Shown: positions 46,406-56,900, counted from the first letter of the stretch. The stretch: 64,000 nt of DNA from Streptomyces sp. NBC_01317 (GCF_035961655.1 NZ_CP108393.1:6967501-7031500), one strand, 5' to 3'. Numbers and translations are program-made. The notes: generated by a model not told the origin, from the sequence alone.

Positions 46406-46437
46406 CTCGTAGACGCTGGGGCGACCCGAAACGTGAG
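46406..46437 (-). promoter_or_regulatory. ECF-type promoter of ogt
   Basis: Read on the minus strand: CTCACGTT (46437-46430), 14 nt, CGTCTACGAG (46415-46406). It differs from the sigma-operon promoter at only 2 of the 18 box positions. The -10 core CGTCTA is a typical ECF -10. The predicted start near 46399 leaves a 48-nt leader with GGGAG before the ogt ATG. Confidence 0.75.
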
Positions 46438-46569
46438 ATCAGGCGGGGAAATTTCTACGCGGCGCATCGGCGGCTCACATTCCGGCTTCGGCCGACGTCT
46501 ACTCGGTGAGGCGCCGCGACGGCAGCGATTCCTCAAGCCCGACCGGTGCTTTGTCCTCTATGTGCGGGA

Positions 46570-46599
46570 GGGGCTCCACCGACCGGCCGGTGGAGCCCC
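46570..46599 (-). terminator. Hairpin terminator of the MFS gene
   Basis: GGGGCTCCACCG and CGGTGGAGCCCC form a perfect 12-bp stem with a 6-nt loop, 58 nt beyond the MFS stop and about 130 bp before the ogt promoter. It separates the two minus-strand units. Confidence 0.8.
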
Positions 46600-46656
46600 A
46601 CGGAAAGCCTCGCGGGTGTAGAGGGCGGTGTAGGGGACGGAGCCGCCCGCCGTTGC

Positions 46657-48189
46657 CTACGACGCGGGCAGGGGCTTGCGGATCTTGTTGGCGATCCGCG
46701 GGGAGTGGTAGCCGGTGGAGGCGCCGGACATCCAGCCTTCGAGGTTCGGCGGCTCCGGGCGGGCGCCGCCGAGCAGGAACAGTCCCGGCAGGATGACGGC
46801 CGAGGCGGCGGTGAAGGCCAGCATGATCTCCAGGGAGAGGCGGAACCCGTCCGTGAAACTGCTCTGGATCATGGCGAGATGGACCAGGACGGGGCCGATC
46901 AGGAACGCGGCCTCGGAGCGCAGCAGTTCGACGAGGGCGAAGGTGGGACCGATCTGCACGGCGGTCACGGAGAAACCGGCCAGGAACAGGCCGGGGACCA
47001 CACCGGCGCCCGCGCCGTACCCCAGGAGGATCGCGACGATGGGGACGACGGTGGCCGCGTTCGTCGGGGTCAGGGCGAACAGCACTGCCGCGGCGATGAC
47101 GATGCTGAGGAGGCCGGAGAGCGCCATGTACGGCGTCCAGCGGGTGACCATGATCTTGCGGAACAGGAGGGCGGAAATCACGACGCCGACGATCTGAGGG
47201 GCGATGAGCAGTCCGGTCTTCACGGAGGAGTACCCGGACACCTGGAGCATGTAGACCTCGGTCAGCTCCAGCAGGGTGGTGAAGGAGGCGCCGACGACCA
47301 TGGCGTTGAGTGTTCCTGTGACCGGCAGTGTGTTGCTGATCGGACGCACCGGCATCAGCGGTCTGGTCTTGCTGTACTGACTCACCAACAAGAGGGCGCC
47401 CAGCGCGACGCCGACGACCACGGGCGCGATGAACTCCCAATCGCTGAAGTCACCACGCGACAGCCAGGAGACACCGAAGAACGGCAGCATGGTGGCGCCG
47501 AAGGCGAGGGGGATGGCCGTCCAGTCGAAGCGGGCTCCCTTGGCCGGGGGTTCGTTGGGTTCGAAGGTCATGGCGCCGATGGTCAGGCCGATTGCGGCCA
47601 GCACGGCGACGGAGGTGTACAGCAGCCGCCAGCCGCTGTAGCTGCCGACCAGTCCGCCGATCACGGGGCCGGCGGTGACCATGCCGAAGAGTCCGAGGCT
47701 GATGACCGCGGCGGTGGTCGGCAGACGGTCCACACCGTGGGTGAGGATGAGCGGCGGCAGCGAGAGGACCAGCAGCATGCCGGTGAACAGGCCCTGGAGG
47801 ATGACACCGGCCATGAACTGCCCGATCTCCTGGGCGCTCAGTGCCAGTACCGCGCCCACCACGAAGCCGGACTCGCAGAAGAGGTAGAGATGGCGTCCTG
47901 GCAGCCGCTGGAAGAGGTCGGCGGCCACCACCGCGCCGAACGCGTATCCGGCATTCGAAAGTCCGCTCGTGAGCTGCAATTGGAACCGGCTGGCGTCCAG
48001 TTCCTTCATGAGAATCTCAGGGAAGAGGGAGAGTGCCGTGGTGAGTACGAGGAACGGACTCAGCGCGAGCAGCGCGAGGGCGACCGCGGCGGCGTAGTTG
48101 CCCGCCAAGGGGAGGCTGGTGAAGACGCGAGGCGTAAGGAAACGGGAACTGATGGTCGCCTCCGGGGTCGTGGTGAGGGAGGCGCACAT
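46657..48189 (-). CDS. MFS transporter (DHA2-like, about 14 helices)
   Basis: This 510-aa inner-membrane transporter has about 14 hydrophobic helices (GNYAAAVALALLALSPFLVLTT, AGPVIGGLVGSYSGWRLLY with the antiporter-type glycine/proline motif C). This supports a proton-driven drug or metabolite exporter. A Pro/Lys-rich short C-tail follows. The start has no strong ribosome site. No adjacent regulator is seen, and no biosynthetic genes suggest the substrate. Confidence 0.88.
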   Translation of the reverse strand: MCASLTTTPEATISSRFLTPRVFTSLPLAGNYAAAVALALLALSPFLVLTTALSLFPEILMKELDASRFQLQLTSGLSNAGYAFGAVVAADLFQRLPGRHLYLFCESGFVVGAVLALSAQEIGQFMAGVILQGLFTGMLLVLSLPPLILTHGVDRLPTTAAVISLGLFGMVTAGPVIGGLVGSYSGWRLLYTSVAVLAAIGLTIGAMTFEPNEPPAKGARFDWTAIPLAFGATMLPFFGVSWLSRGDFSDWEFIAPVVVGVALGALLLVSQYSKTRPLMPVRPISNTLPVTGTLNAMVVGASFTTLLELTEVYMLQVSGYSSVKTGLLIAPQIVGVVISALLFRKIMVTRWTPYMALSGLLSIVIAAAVLFALTPTNAATVVPIVAILLGYGAGAGVVPGLFLAGFSVTAVQIGPTFALVELLRSEAAFLIGPVLVHLAMIQSSFTDGFRLSLEIMLAFTAASAVILPGLFLLGGARPEPPNLEGWMSGASTGYHSPRIANKIRKPLPAS

Positions 48190-48324
48190 GCAGGTCAGGC
48201 GCTCGGCACAGAGATCTGTGGCGTCCTCGTGGGGCGACGCCCGGGACTGACGGGCCGTCGGCTCAGCCTACGATCCGTGGTGTGCCCGACCAGGAACTGA
48301 CACGCCATCAGGCGTGACGTTGCT

Positions 48325-48873
48325 TCAGGAAGGAGGTAGGTGGCCCGACGCCGTGTCCAGCCAGCGGCTCACCGCGAGGGCGGCCTCGGGATCGGCTTGT
48401 GCCAGCCGGATCGCGATCGCGGCGTCCTCGCCGGCGGCGAGGCCGGATCCGCCCGGTCCGTCGAGGAGACCTGCGCGGGACAGCGCCCGCAGCAGTGTGT
48501 CTCCGGCCTCGTCGGAGTCGGCCGACCCGGCTTGCTCGGCCGCCCGGCGGTCCGCCTCACCGGCCAGGCCGCCCTGGACGAAGGCGTCGGTGTCGGGGTC
48601 GTACGTTCCGGCGTGGACCGCGAGGAGTGCCTCGATGCGTTCCCACTCTTCGAGCTCGGCGAGTGCGCGGGTCTGGGACGGGTCGTCTGCGGCTTCTTCC
48701 TCGCCGCCGTCGCTGTTTTCGGGCAGTCGGCCGCGGGCGTCCTCCAGGGCGGCTGCGACCTCATGGTGCGACATCCCCCGGGCCGTGCGGCGCACCGCGT
48801 GCCGGCCGGCTTTCTCCTCGGCGGCGGTGTCCGGTTCCCCGGCATCGAGTTCTGCGGTGTCAGGAGTTGTCAT
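48325..48873 (-). CDS. Acidic hypothetical protein
   Basis: This 182-aa, strongly acidic soluble protein (many Asp and Glu) has GMSHHEVAAALEDARGR and a tail AAIAIRLAQADPEAALAVSRWLD. No domain is recognised. The ATG at 48873 follows AGGGAAGA and is used in place of longer readings. It is possibly in an operon with the small gene upstream at 49120, 76 bp apart. Confidence 0.7.
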   Translation of the reverse strand: MTTPDTAELDAGEPDTAAEEKAGRHAVRRTARGMSHHEVAAALEDARGRLPENSDGGEEEAADDPSQTRALAELEEWERIEALLAVHAGTYDPDTDAFVQGGLAGEADRRAAEQAGSADSDEAGDTLLRALSRAGLLDGPGGSGLAAGEDAAIAIRLAQADPEAALAVSRWLDTASGHLPPS

Positions 48874-48949
48874 CTGTCTTCCCTGTCTCCTCGTGCCATG
48901 TTCATGGGTGGAGCCGGACCGCACGGCCGGACACGGGGGACGGGAGGGG

Positions 48950-49120
48950 CTAGGCGGCCCGGTTCGCGTCGGGGCGGAGGGCGGCGGCCCATTCGAGGAG
49001 CAGCACTTCGTACGCCTCGGCAGGCCACGTCCCGTCGGCCGCGTCGACGAGCGCACGGATGCGCTCGTTGGCCGCGACGGCGCCGGACACCGCGGAAGCG
49101 GAAGGGGAAGAAGAGGACAT
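48950..49120 (-). CDS. Small conserved hypothetical protein
   Basis: This 56-aa protein has a Ser-rich start, then ANERIRALVDAADGTWPAEAYEVLLLEWAAA, a compact amphipathic helical stretch of a Streptomyces-type family. The ATG at 49120 lacks a strong ribosome site. No function is known. Confidence 0.6.
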   Translation of the reverse strand: MSSSSPSASAVSGAVAANERIRALVDAADGTWPAEAYEVLLLEWAAALRPDANRAA

Positions 49121-49288
49121 ACAACTAGCGTAGGGGCAGCCGGGGCGCGAAGTGACCGATTGAGGGGCGTCCTTGCTCACACTCGGATCCGGGGGGTTTC
49201 AACCCCCTTCTTATGGTGTGGCCCCTACGCCGATGTCCCCGCAGGGGGTCCGGCCCCGTGGGGTTCGGCCCGTCGGCCCGTCGGCCCG

Positions 49289-50161
49289 TCAGCCCGCCGA
49301 CTCGCCGGCGTGCGGGCTCAGTGTGTCCGTGCCCACCAGGAAGAACAGTGCGATGCCGAGGAGGATCCGGTAGATGACGAACGGCATGAAGCTCTTCGTG
49401 GTGATGAACTTCATGAACCAGGCAATAACGACATATCCGACAATAAACGCGATAATCGTCGCGAAGATGGTGGGGCCCCAGGAGACGTGGCCCTCGGTCG
49501 CGTCCTTGAGTTCGAACACGCCGGACGCCAGCACCGCCGGGATCGCGAGCAGGAAGGAGTAACGGGCCGCCGCCTCGCGGGTGTAGCCCATCAGGAGACC
49601 ACCGCTGATCGTGGCGCCCGAGCGGGAGACGCCCGGTACCAGCGCCAGTGCCTGGCAGATGCCGAAGATGAGGCCGTCCCTGACCCCCAGGTCCTGGAGG
49701 GACTTGCGGACCTTGACGGCCCGGTGCTTGCCGCCGGCCTCGTCGCGGGCCGCCAACCGGTCGGCGATGCCGAGGATGATGCCCATCACGATCAGCGTCG
49801 TGGCGATCAGCCGCAGATCGCGGAAGGGGCCCTCGATCTGGTCCTTGAAAGTGATGCCCAGGACGCCGATGGGAATCGAGCCGACGATGACCAGCCACCC
49901 CATCTGCGCGTCGTGATCGGAGCGCAGTGCCTTGTTCGTCAGCGACCGGAACCACGCCGAGACGATCCTCGCGATGTCCTTGCGGAAGTAGATCAGCACA
50001 GCCGCTTCTGTGCCGATCTGCGTGATGGCCGTGAAGGCCGCGCCCGGGTCGTGCCAGCCGGCGAACGCCGCGGTGAGCCGCAGGTGCGCGCTGGAGGAGA
50101 TGGGCAGGAACTCGGTCAGCCCCTGGACGAGCCCGAGGATGAAAGATTCGAACCAAGACAT
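49289..50161 (-). CDS. uppP: Undecaprenyl-diphosphate phosphatase
   Basis: This 290-aa multi-helix membrane enzyme recycles undecaprenyl pyrophosphate for peptidoglycan and other wall polymers; overexpression confers bacitracin resistance. The active-site motifs are present: GLVQGLTEFLPISSSAHL and PGVSRSGATISG. It is complete. The divergent 445-bp region upstream separates it from the mutase operon. Confidence 0.95.
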   Translation of the reverse strand: MSWFESFILGLVQGLTEFLPISSSAHLRLTAAFAGWHDPGAAFTAITQIGTEAAVLIYFRKDIARIVSAWFRSLTNKALRSDHDAQMGWLVIVGSIPIGVLGITFKDQIEGPFRDLRLIATTLIVMGIILGIADRLAARDEAGGKHRAVKVRKSLQDLGVRDGLIFGICQALALVPGVSRSGATISGGLLMGYTREAAARYSFLLAIPAVLASGVFELKDATEGHVSWGPTIFATIIAFIVGYVVIAWFMKFITTKSFMPFVIYRILLGIALFFLVGTDTLSPHAGESAG

Positions 50162-50606
50162 GAGGTACTACGCCATCCAAGGAATCGTCGTGCACTGGCC
50201 GGCTGAACCACGGCGCAGTGGCGGAGCGGGAGCTGACGGGCGGTACGAGGATTGGATCATATGGACGGTTGGGCGGTCCTGGTCGCGCTGGCTCTTCGTT
50301 GACAGGGCGGACAGGGCTGATGGGGCGGACACGGCGAAGCACGGCGCTGTCGGGGGCCGGGGACCCGCAACGGTGACCTGCATCGGTGACGCCGATCCGA
50401 AATAAGTGGCGGCGATCACGTGTCGGTTCCGGTGCAGCCTAGCGTCCGCGTGCTAAGTGCCCGTGCGCGGGGGGAGCGAAGGGAAGGGAGAGAGGAGTGG
50501 GGAAACGTGACGAGGGGCGGGTGCGCACTCCGGGGCGGACAAGGGAGTGCAACGTCACAGCGGTGCGCTCTGCTGCTCGTTCAACGGGCTGCCCTAGCAT
50601 CTGAGC
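50162..50606. other. 445-bp divergent intergenic region between uppP and the mutase operon
   Basis: No gene is supported. TAGCAT at 50596-50601 is a good -10 whose start point would fall on the ATG of mutA at 50607, so that mRNA is probably leaderless; the matching -35 is weak. A GTGACG/CGTCAC dyad (50507-50512 and 50553-50558) is a possible operator. Confidence 0.5.
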
Positions 50607-52505
50607 ATGACGGTTCTGCCTGATGACGGGCTTTCTCTCGCCGCCGAGTTTTCCGACGCGACCCGCGAGGAGTGGCAGAGCCTGGTGGCGGGCGTCCTGC
50701 GCAAATCGGGACGGGAGACCTCGGGTACGGCGGCCGAGGAAGCGCTGTCCACCCGGCTCCAGGACGGCCTCTCGACCTTCCCCCTCTATACCGCCGACGA
50801 CGCGCCGTTGGCCGATGGCTTTCCGGGGTTCGCGCCGTTCACCCGGGGCAGCCGGGCCGAGGGGGCCGCGGTCGCCGGCTGGGACGTACGGCAGCGGCAC
50901 GCGCGTACCGATCCCGCGCTGACGAACGAAGCGGTGCTCGCCGATCTGGAGAACGGGGTCACGTCGCTCTGGCTGGCCGTGGGATCCGCCGGGGTGCCGG
51001 TGTCGGCGCTCGCCACCGCGCTCGACGGGGTCTACCTCGACCTGGCGCCGGTCGCCCTCGACGCCGGGGACGAATTCGCCGCCGCCGCCCAGGAGTTGCT
51101 GCGGCTCCACCGGGAGCGCGAGGTGGCGCCGTATCAGGTGAGGGGCGCGCTCGGGGCGGATCCGTACGGCCAACTCGCCCGTACGGGGACGGAGTCGGCG
51201 GACGGCGTCGGGCAGGCGGCCGAACTCGCCCTGCTCTGCGCACGGGAGTACCCCGGGCTGCGCGCCGTTTCCGTGGACGCGTTGCCCTACCACCAGGCGG
51301 GCGGGTCCGACGCCCAGGAGTTGGGCTGTTCACTCGCCACCGGCGTGGCCTGGCTGCGGGACCTCACCGCGGCCGGGCTCTCCGTCGAAGACGCCTGCGG
51401 GCAGCTGGAATTCAGGTACGCGGCGACCGCCGACCAGTTCTTGACCATCGCCAAACTCCGTGCCGCTCGCCGGCTCTGGGCCAGGGTGGCCGAGGTCGGC
51501 GGCGCCGGGCCCGCTGCCCGGGCGCAGCGCCAGCACGCCGTGACCTCACCCGTGATGATGACCCGGCGCGACCCCTGGGTGAACATGCTGCGGACCACCG
51601 TCGCCTCACTGGCGGCCGGGCTCGGCGGCGCCGACGCCGTGACCGTCCTGCCGTTCGACCACACGCTCGGACTGCCCGACGCGTTCGCCCGCCGGGTCGC
51701 CCGCAACACCTCCACGATCCTCCTGGAGGAGTCGCACCTGGGACGCGTGATCGACCCGGCGGGCGGGTCCTGGTACGTCGAGCGGCTCACCGACGACCTC
51801 GCGCGGGCGGCCTGGGCGTGGTTCCAGGAGATCGAGCGGGCGGGTGGCCTGCGCGCCGCCCTGCACGGCGGACTGATCGGTGAACGGCTCGCGGCCACCT
51901 GGAAGGAACGCTCAGCACGGCTGGCCCGGCGGCGCGAACCCATCACCGGCGTCAGTGAGTTCCCGCTGATCGACCAGGCCCCGGTCGTACGCGAGCCCGC
52001 ACCGGAAGCGCCGGGGCCCACGGCCTCCGGCGCGGCCGGGGGGCTTCCCGTCGTCCACCGCGACGAGGCGTTCGAGGCCCTGCGCGTCCGCTCGGACGCC
52101 CACCTCGCCGCCACCGGAGCAAGGCCGCGTGTCTTCCTGGCCGCGCTCGGCCCGGCCGCGGCCCACACCGCGCGGGCCTCGTTCGCCGCCGGGCTCTTCC
52201 AGGCCGGCGGGATCGAAGCCGTCCACGACCCGGTGTCCGTGGACGCGGACACGGCAGCCGGCGCGTTCACCCGCAGCGGGGCCGCCGTCGCCTGTATCTG
52301 CTCCAGCGACGCGCTGTACGCCGAGGGAGCCGCGCCCGTCGCGCGGGCCCTCGTCGCGGCCGGCGCGCTCAGGGTGTTTCTCGCCGGGCGGCCCGGCGAG
52401 CAGGAGGAGACGTACCGACAGGCCGGAGTGGACCAGTTCGTCGTCGCGGGCGGCGACGCGGTCGCGGTCCTCGGCTCCGTACTCGACCGGATGGGAGTGG
52501 CGTGA
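50607..52505 (+). CDS. mutA: Methylmalonyl-CoA mutase small (beta) subunit
   Basis: This 632-aa subunit supports the cobalamin-dependent mutase that interconverts succinyl-CoA and methylmalonyl-CoA. It has the TIM-barrel-like mutase half ([17 protein letters not shown]) and a degenerate B12-binding half that lacks the DxHxxG lower-ligand motif, as expected for the non-catalytic chain. Stop overlaps the large-subunit start. The -10 lies right before the ATG, suggesting leaderless mRNA. Confidence 0.94.
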   Translation: MTVLPDDGLSLAAEFSDATREEWQSLVAGVLRKSGRETSGTAAEEALSTRLQDGLSTFPLYTADDAPLADGFPGFAPFTRGSRAEGAAVAGWDVRQRHARTDPALTNEAVLADLENGVTSLWLAVGSAGVPVSALATALDGVYLDLAPVALDAGDEFAAAAQELLRLHREREVAPYQVRGALGADPYGQLARTGTESADGVGQAAELALLCAREYPGLRAVSVDALPYHQAGGSDAQELGCSLATGVAWLRDLTAAGLSVEDACGQLEFRYAATADQFLTIAKLRAARRLWARVAEVGGAGPAARAQRQHAVTSPVMMTRRDPWVNMLRTTVASLAAGLGGADAVTVLPFDHTLGLPDAFARRVARNTSTILLEESHLGRVIDPAGGSWYVERLTDDLARAAWAWFQEIERAGGLRAALHGGLIGERLAATWKERSARLARRREPITGVSEFPLIDQAPVVREPAPEAPGPTASGAAGGLPVVHRDEAFEALRVRSDAHLAATGARPRVFLAALGPAAAHTARASFAAGLFQAGGIEAVHDPVSVDADTAAGAFTRSGAAVACICSSDALYAEGAAPVARALVAAGALRVFLAGRPGEQEETYRQAGVDQFVVAGGDAVAVLGSVLDRMGVA

Positions 52506-54703
52506 TGGGAATCCCCGACTTCTCGGAGATCGAACTCGGCCCCGGCGCCGCGACAGGCTCCGAGGACCAGTGGCGCGGGGCGGTGGAGGAACACACCGGC
52601 AAGGCCGCCGCCGAACTGGTCTGGGACACCCCCGAGGGCATCGCCGTCAAGCCGCTCTACACCGCGCGCGACACGGCGGGCCTCGACTTCCTGTCCACGT
52701 ACCCGGGCATCGCGCCGTACCTGCGCGGGCCGTACCCGACGATGTACGTCAACCAGCCCTGGACGATCCGGCAGTACGCCGGGTTCTCCACCGCCGAGGA
52801 GTCCAACGCGTTCTACCGGCGCAACCTGGCCGCCGGGCAGAAGGGCCTGTCGGTCGCCTTCGACCTGCCGACCCACCGCGGCTACGACAGCGACCACCCG
52901 CGCGTGACCGGCGACGTCGGCATGGCGGGCGTCGCCATCGACTCCATCTACGACATGCGGCGGCTCTTCGACGGCATCCCGCTGGACCGGATGAGCGTGT
53001 CGATGACGATGAACGGCGCGGTGCTGCCCGTCCTCGCGCTGTACATCGTGGCCGCCGAGGAGCAGGGCGTACCGCCCGAGAAGCTGGCGGGGACCATCCA
53101 GAACGACATCCTCAAGGAGTTCATGGTCCGCAACACCTACATCTATCCGCCGACGCCGTCGATGCGGATCATCTCCGACATCTTCGCGTACACCTCGCGG
53201 AAGATGCCGCGCTACAACTCCATCTCCATCTCCGGTTACCACATCCAGGAAGCCGGCGCGACGGCCGACCTGGAGCTGGCGTACACCCTGGCCGACGGGG
53301 TGGAGTACCTACGGGCCGGGCTGGGCGCGGGACTTGACGTCGACGCCTTCGCGCCGCGGCTCTCCTTCTTCTGGGCCATCGGCATGAACTTCTTCATGGA
53401 GATCGCCAAGTTGCGGGCGGCCAGGCTCCTCTGGGCCAGGCTGGTGAAGAAGTTCGACCCGCAGAACGCCAAGTCCCTCTCGCTGCGCACCCATTCACAG
53501 ACCTCCGGCTGGTCCCTGACCGCACAGGATGTCTTCAACAACGTCACCCGCACCTGCGTGGAGGCGATGGCGGCCACCCAGGGACACACCCAGTCGCTGC
53601 ACACCAACGCGCTCGACGAGGCGCTGGCCCTGCCCACCGACTTCTCCGCGCGGATCGCCCGCAACACCCAGCTGCTCCTCCAGCAGGAGTCGGGCACCGG
53701 CCGGGTCATCGACCCGTGGGGCGGCAGCGCGTACGTCGAGAAGCTGACGTACGACCTCGCGCGGCGCGCCTGGCAGCACATCGAGGAGGTCGAGGCGGCG
53801 GGCGGCATGGCGCAGGCCATCGACGCCGGCATCCCGAAACTGCGGGTCGAGGAGGCGGCGGCCCGTACCCAGGCGCGGATCGACTCCGGGCGCCAGCCTG
53901 TCATCGGCGTCAACAAGTACCGGGTCGGGACCGACGAGAAGATCGACGTCCTCAAGGTCGACAACTCGTCCGTACGGGCCCAGCAGCTCGACAAGCTCCG
54001 CCGGCTGCGCGAGGAGCGCGACGACGGCGCCTGCCAGGACGCGCTGCGGGCCCTCACCGCGGCGGCCGAGTCGGGCCCCGGCCCCGGTCTGGAGGGGAAC
54101 CTCCTCGCCCTCGCCGTGGACGCGGCCCGCGCGATGGCGACCGTCGGCGAGATCTCCGACGCCCTGGAGAAGGTCTACGGGCGGCACGCCGGTCAGATCC
54201 GTACGATCTCCGGTGTGTACCGGAACGAGGCAGGCACGTCCCCGGCCGTCGAGCGCACCCGCGCGGCGGTCGAGGACTTCGAGCGCGCGGAAGGCCGCCG
54301 CCCGCGCATCCTGGTCGCCAAGATGGGCCAGGACGGACACGACCGGGGGCAGAAGGTGATCGCCACCGCCTTCGCCGACCTGGGCTTCGACGTCGACGTC
54401 GGCCCGCTGTTCCAGACGCCGGGCGAGGTGGCGCGGCAGGCGGTGGAGGCCGACGTGCACATCGTCGGTGTCTCGTCGCTGGCCGCCGGGCACCTCACCC
54501 TCGTACCGGCGCTGCGCGAGCAGCTCGCCGCCGAGGGCCGGGAGGACATCATGATCGTCGTCGGCGGGGTCATCCCGCCGCAGGACATCGAGGAACTGCA
54601 CCGGGCCGGGGCCGCCGCCGTCTTCCCGCCCGGCACCGTGATCCCCGACGCGGCGATCGATCTGCTCAAGGCGCTCACCGCGGCGCTGGGCCACGAGGGT
54701 TGA
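52505..54703 (+). CDS. mutB: Methylmalonyl-CoA mutase large (alpha) subunit
   Basis: This 732-aa catalytic subunit has a mutase barrel with [12 protein letters not shown] and [13 protein letters not shown]. The C-terminal B12 domain carries the cobalt-ligating His in DGHDRGQ (H612) and [10 protein letters not shown]. It supplies methylmalonyl-CoA for polyketides or sends propionyl-derived carbon to succinyl-CoA. The ATG at 52505 shares one base with the mutA stop; a GTG at 52502 is an alternative. Confidence 0.96.
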   Translation: MGIPDFSEIELGPGAATGSEDQWRGAVEEHTGKAAAELVWDTPEGIAVKPLYTARDTAGLDFLSTYPGIAPYLRGPYPTMYVNQPWTIRQYAGFSTAEESNAFYRRNLAAGQKGLSVAFDLPTHRGYDSDHPRVTGDVGMAGVAIDSIYDMRRLFDGIPLDRMSVSMTMNGAVLPVLALYIVAAEEQGVPPEKLAGTIQNDILKEFMVRNTYIYPPTPSMRIISDIFAYTSRKMPRYNSISISGYHIQEAGATADLELAYTLADGVEYLRAGLGAGLDVDAFAPRLSFFWAIGMNFFMEIAKLRAARLLWARLVKKFDPQNAKSLSLRTHSQTSGWSLTAQDVFNNVTRTCVEAMAATQGHTQSLHTNALDEALALPTDFSARIARNTQLLLQQESGTGRVIDPWGGSAYVEKLTYDLARRAWQHIEEVEAAGGMAQAIDAGIPKLRVEEAAARTQARIDSGRQPVIGVNKYRVGTDEKIDVLKVDNSSVRAQQLDKLRRLREERDDGACQDALRALTAAAESGPGPGLEGNLLALAVDAARAMATVGEISDALEKVYGRHAGQIRTISGVYRNEAGTSPAVERTRAAVEDFERAEGRRPRILVAKMGQDGHDRGQKVIATAFADLGFDVDVGPLFQTPGEVARQAVEADVHIVGVSSLAAGHLTLVPALREQLAAEGREDIMIVVGGVIPPQDIEELHRAGAAAVFPPGTVIPDAAIDLLKALTAALGHEG

Positions 54704-54707
54704 GCGC

Positions 54708-55706
54708 GTGCCGCCACGGATCGACCTCGACAGCTACACCAAGGGTGTCCTGGACGGCTCGCGCGCGTACATCGCCCGGGCCATCACGCTGGTGGAGTCC
54801 ACCCGACCCGACCACCGGGCCCTCGCGCAGGGGCTGTTGACCGAGCTGCTGCCGTACGCGGGCAGGGCGCGCCGGATCGGGATCAGTGGCGTGCCGGGCG
54901 TGGGCAAGTCCACCTTCATCGACGCGCTGGGGACGATGCTCACCGGCCTCGGGCACCGGGTCGCGGTGCTGGCCGTGGACCCGTCCTCCAGCAGGACCGG
55001 CGGGTCCATCCTCGGCGACAAGACGCGGATGGAGCGGCTCGCGGTCGACCCGGCGGCCTTCGTCAGGCCCTCACCGACCGCGGGGACGCTGGGGGGTGTG
55101 GCGAAGGCGACGCGGGAGACGATCGTGGTGATGGAGGCGGCCGGGTACGACGTGGTGCTGGTGGAGACCGTCGGGGTCGGCCAGTCCGAGACCACGGTCT
55201 CCCGGATGGTCGACTCCTTCCTGCTCCTCACCCTCGCGCGCACCGGCGACCAGCTCCAGGGCATCAAGAAGGGTGTTCTGGAACTGGCCGACGTCATCAC
55301 CGTCAACAAGGCCGACGGCCCGCACGAACGCGACGCGCGCTCGGCCGCGCGTGAACTCGCGGGCGCGCTGCGGCTGATGCATCCCGTGGACGCGGCCTGG
55401 ACGCCTCCGGTGCTCAGTTGCAGCGCGCGGGAGGGCACGGGGCTCGATGTGGTGTGGGAACGGCTGGAGCAGCACCGCGCGGTCCTGGAGGCGGACGGCC
55501 GGCTGGAGCGCAAGCGGCGTGACCAGCAGGTCGACTGGACCTGGTCGATGGTCCGTGACCATCTCCTGGACCGGTTGCGTGAGCACCCGGGGGTACGGGA
55601 GCTGGCGCCCGGGCTGGAACAGCGGGTACGGGAAGGGACGTTGACGCCGACGCTGGCGGCGGACCGGATCATCGAGGCGCTGGGGCGGCCGGGGGCCGGC
55701 GGGTGA
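54708..55706 (+). CDS. meaB: Methylmalonyl-CoA mutase-associated GTPase MeaB
   Basis: This 332-aa G3E GTPase protects and reloads the mutase with adenosylcobalamin. It has Walker A GVPGVGKST, VDPSSSRTGGSILGDKTRM (switch), VETVGVGQSE and the NKAD base-recognition motif. Starts 5 nt after the mutB stop with GTG. The mutA-mutB-meaB operon makes a self-contained mutase system. Confidence 0.95.
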   Translation: MPPRIDLDSYTKGVLDGSRAYIARAITLVESTRPDHRALAQGLLTELLPYAGRARRIGISGVPGVGKSTFIDALGTMLTGLGHRVAVLAVDPSSSRTGGSILGDKTRMERLAVDPAAFVRPSPTAGTLGGVAKATRETIVVMEAAGYDVVLVETVGVGQSETTVSRMVDSFLLLTLARTGDQLQGIKKGVLELADVITVNKADGPHERDARSAARELAGALRLMHPVDAAWTPPVLSCSAREGTGLDVVWERLEQHRAVLEADGRLERKRRDQQVDWTWSMVRDHLLDRLREHPGVRELAPGLEQRVREGTLTPTLAADRIIEALGRPGAGG

Positions 55707-55788
55707 CCTCACCCGGAAGAACGCGTGATCTCTCACAACGGGTGACCTGTAGCAACGCGTGACCTCTCAAGAAGAAGGCGTACCGAAC

Positions 55789-56856
55789 GTGGACGAACCG
55801 CATGTCCTGGCTGACCGTCAGGGGAGCGTCGGCCGGCTGACCCTCAACCGGCCGCGGGCCCTCAACGCGCTGACGCACGCGATGGTTTCGGCGATCTCCG
55901 AGGCCCTCGCCGCGTGGGAGGAGGACGACCGTGTGCGGGCCGTGGTCATCTCCGGGGCCGGTGAGCGCGGGCTGTGCGCGGGCGGGGACATCCGGGCCAT
56001 CTACGAGGACGCGCGGGCGGGTGGGGGTGCGTCGGCGGAGTTCTGGCGCGACGAGTACCGGCTCAACGCGTACATCGCCCGCTATCCGAAGCCGTACGTC
56101 GCCTTCATGGACGGCATCGTGATGGGCGGCGGGGTCGGGATCTCGGCGCACGGCAGTGTACGGATCGTGACCGAGCGGTCGGCGGTCGCCATGCCGGAGA
56201 CCGGGATCGGGCTGGTGCCGGATGTCGGTGGGACGTATCTGCTGTCGCGGACGCCGGGGGAGGTCGGTACGCATCTGGCCCTCACGGGGGCGGTGGTGGG
56301 GGCGGCGGACGCGATGTTGTGCGGGCTCGCGGACCATTTTGTGCCGTCGGACCGGTTGGGTGCGCTGCGGGGTGCTCTGGGGGACACGATCGGGGAGGGG
56401 GAGGGCGTCGTCCGGGACGTGGTGGCGCGGTACGCCGGGGTGGCGCCCGAGGGGCGGCTCGCGGGCGATCGGGCGTGGATCGACGGGTGTTACGCGGCCG
56501 ACACGGTCGAGGAGATCGTCGACCGGCTGTACGGGCACGGGCATCCCGCGGCGAAGGAGGCGGCCGAGACGATCCTGACGCGGTCGCCCACCGCGCTCAA
56601 GGCGACGCTGGCGTCGTTGCGGGCGGCGCGGGCGCTGCCGACGTTGGAGCGGGTGCTGGAGCGGGAGTACCGGGCGTCGTGTGCGGCGCTCGGCACGGCT
56701 GATCTGGTGGAGGGGATTCGGGCGCAGGTCATCGACAAGGACAGGGCTCCGCGGTGGGTGCCTGGGGAGTTGTCCGGGGTTTCGGGCGCGGAGGTGTCGC
56801 GGTTCTTGGTGGTGCCGGTGGGTGGGGATCTTTGGGGTGGGCGCGGGGGGTTGTGA
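55789..56856 (+). CDS. Enoyl-CoA hydratase/isomerase family, 3-hydroxyisobutyryl-CoA hydrolase-like
   Basis: This 355-aa crotonase-fold enzyme is of the length and motifs of 3-hydroxyisobutyryl-CoA hydrolase (GLCAGGDIRAIYE, VMGGGVGIS, PETGIGLVPDVGGTYLLSR), acting in valine catabolism whose later steps feed the neighbouring mutase. A GTG at 55759 is also possible. The C-terminus carries an unusual Gly-rich tail, GGDLWGGRGGL. Distinguishing hydrolase from hydratase requires the active-site Glu/Asp pattern; hydrolase is favoured by the 355-aa length. Confidence 0.86.
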   Translation: MDEPHVLADRQGSVGRLTLNRPRALNALTHAMVSAISEALAAWEEDDRVRAVVISGAGERGLCAGGDIRAIYEDARAGGGASAEFWRDEYRLNAYIARYPKPYVAFMDGIVMGGGVGISAHGSVRIVTERSAVAMPETGIGLVPDVGGTYLLSRTPGEVGTHLALTGAVVGAADAMLCGLADHFVPSDRLGALRGALGDTIGEGEGVVRDVVARYAGVAPEGRLAGDRAWIDGCYAADTVEEIVDRLYGHGHPAAKEAAETILTRSPTALKATLASLRAARALPTLERVLEREYRASCAALGTADLVEGIRAQVIDKDRAPRWVPGELSGVSGAEVSRFLVVPVGGDLWGGRGGL

Positions 56857-56900
56857 CGGGGGGTTGGGGGTTGCGCGGCCGGGCCGGGGGCCATGCTTTG

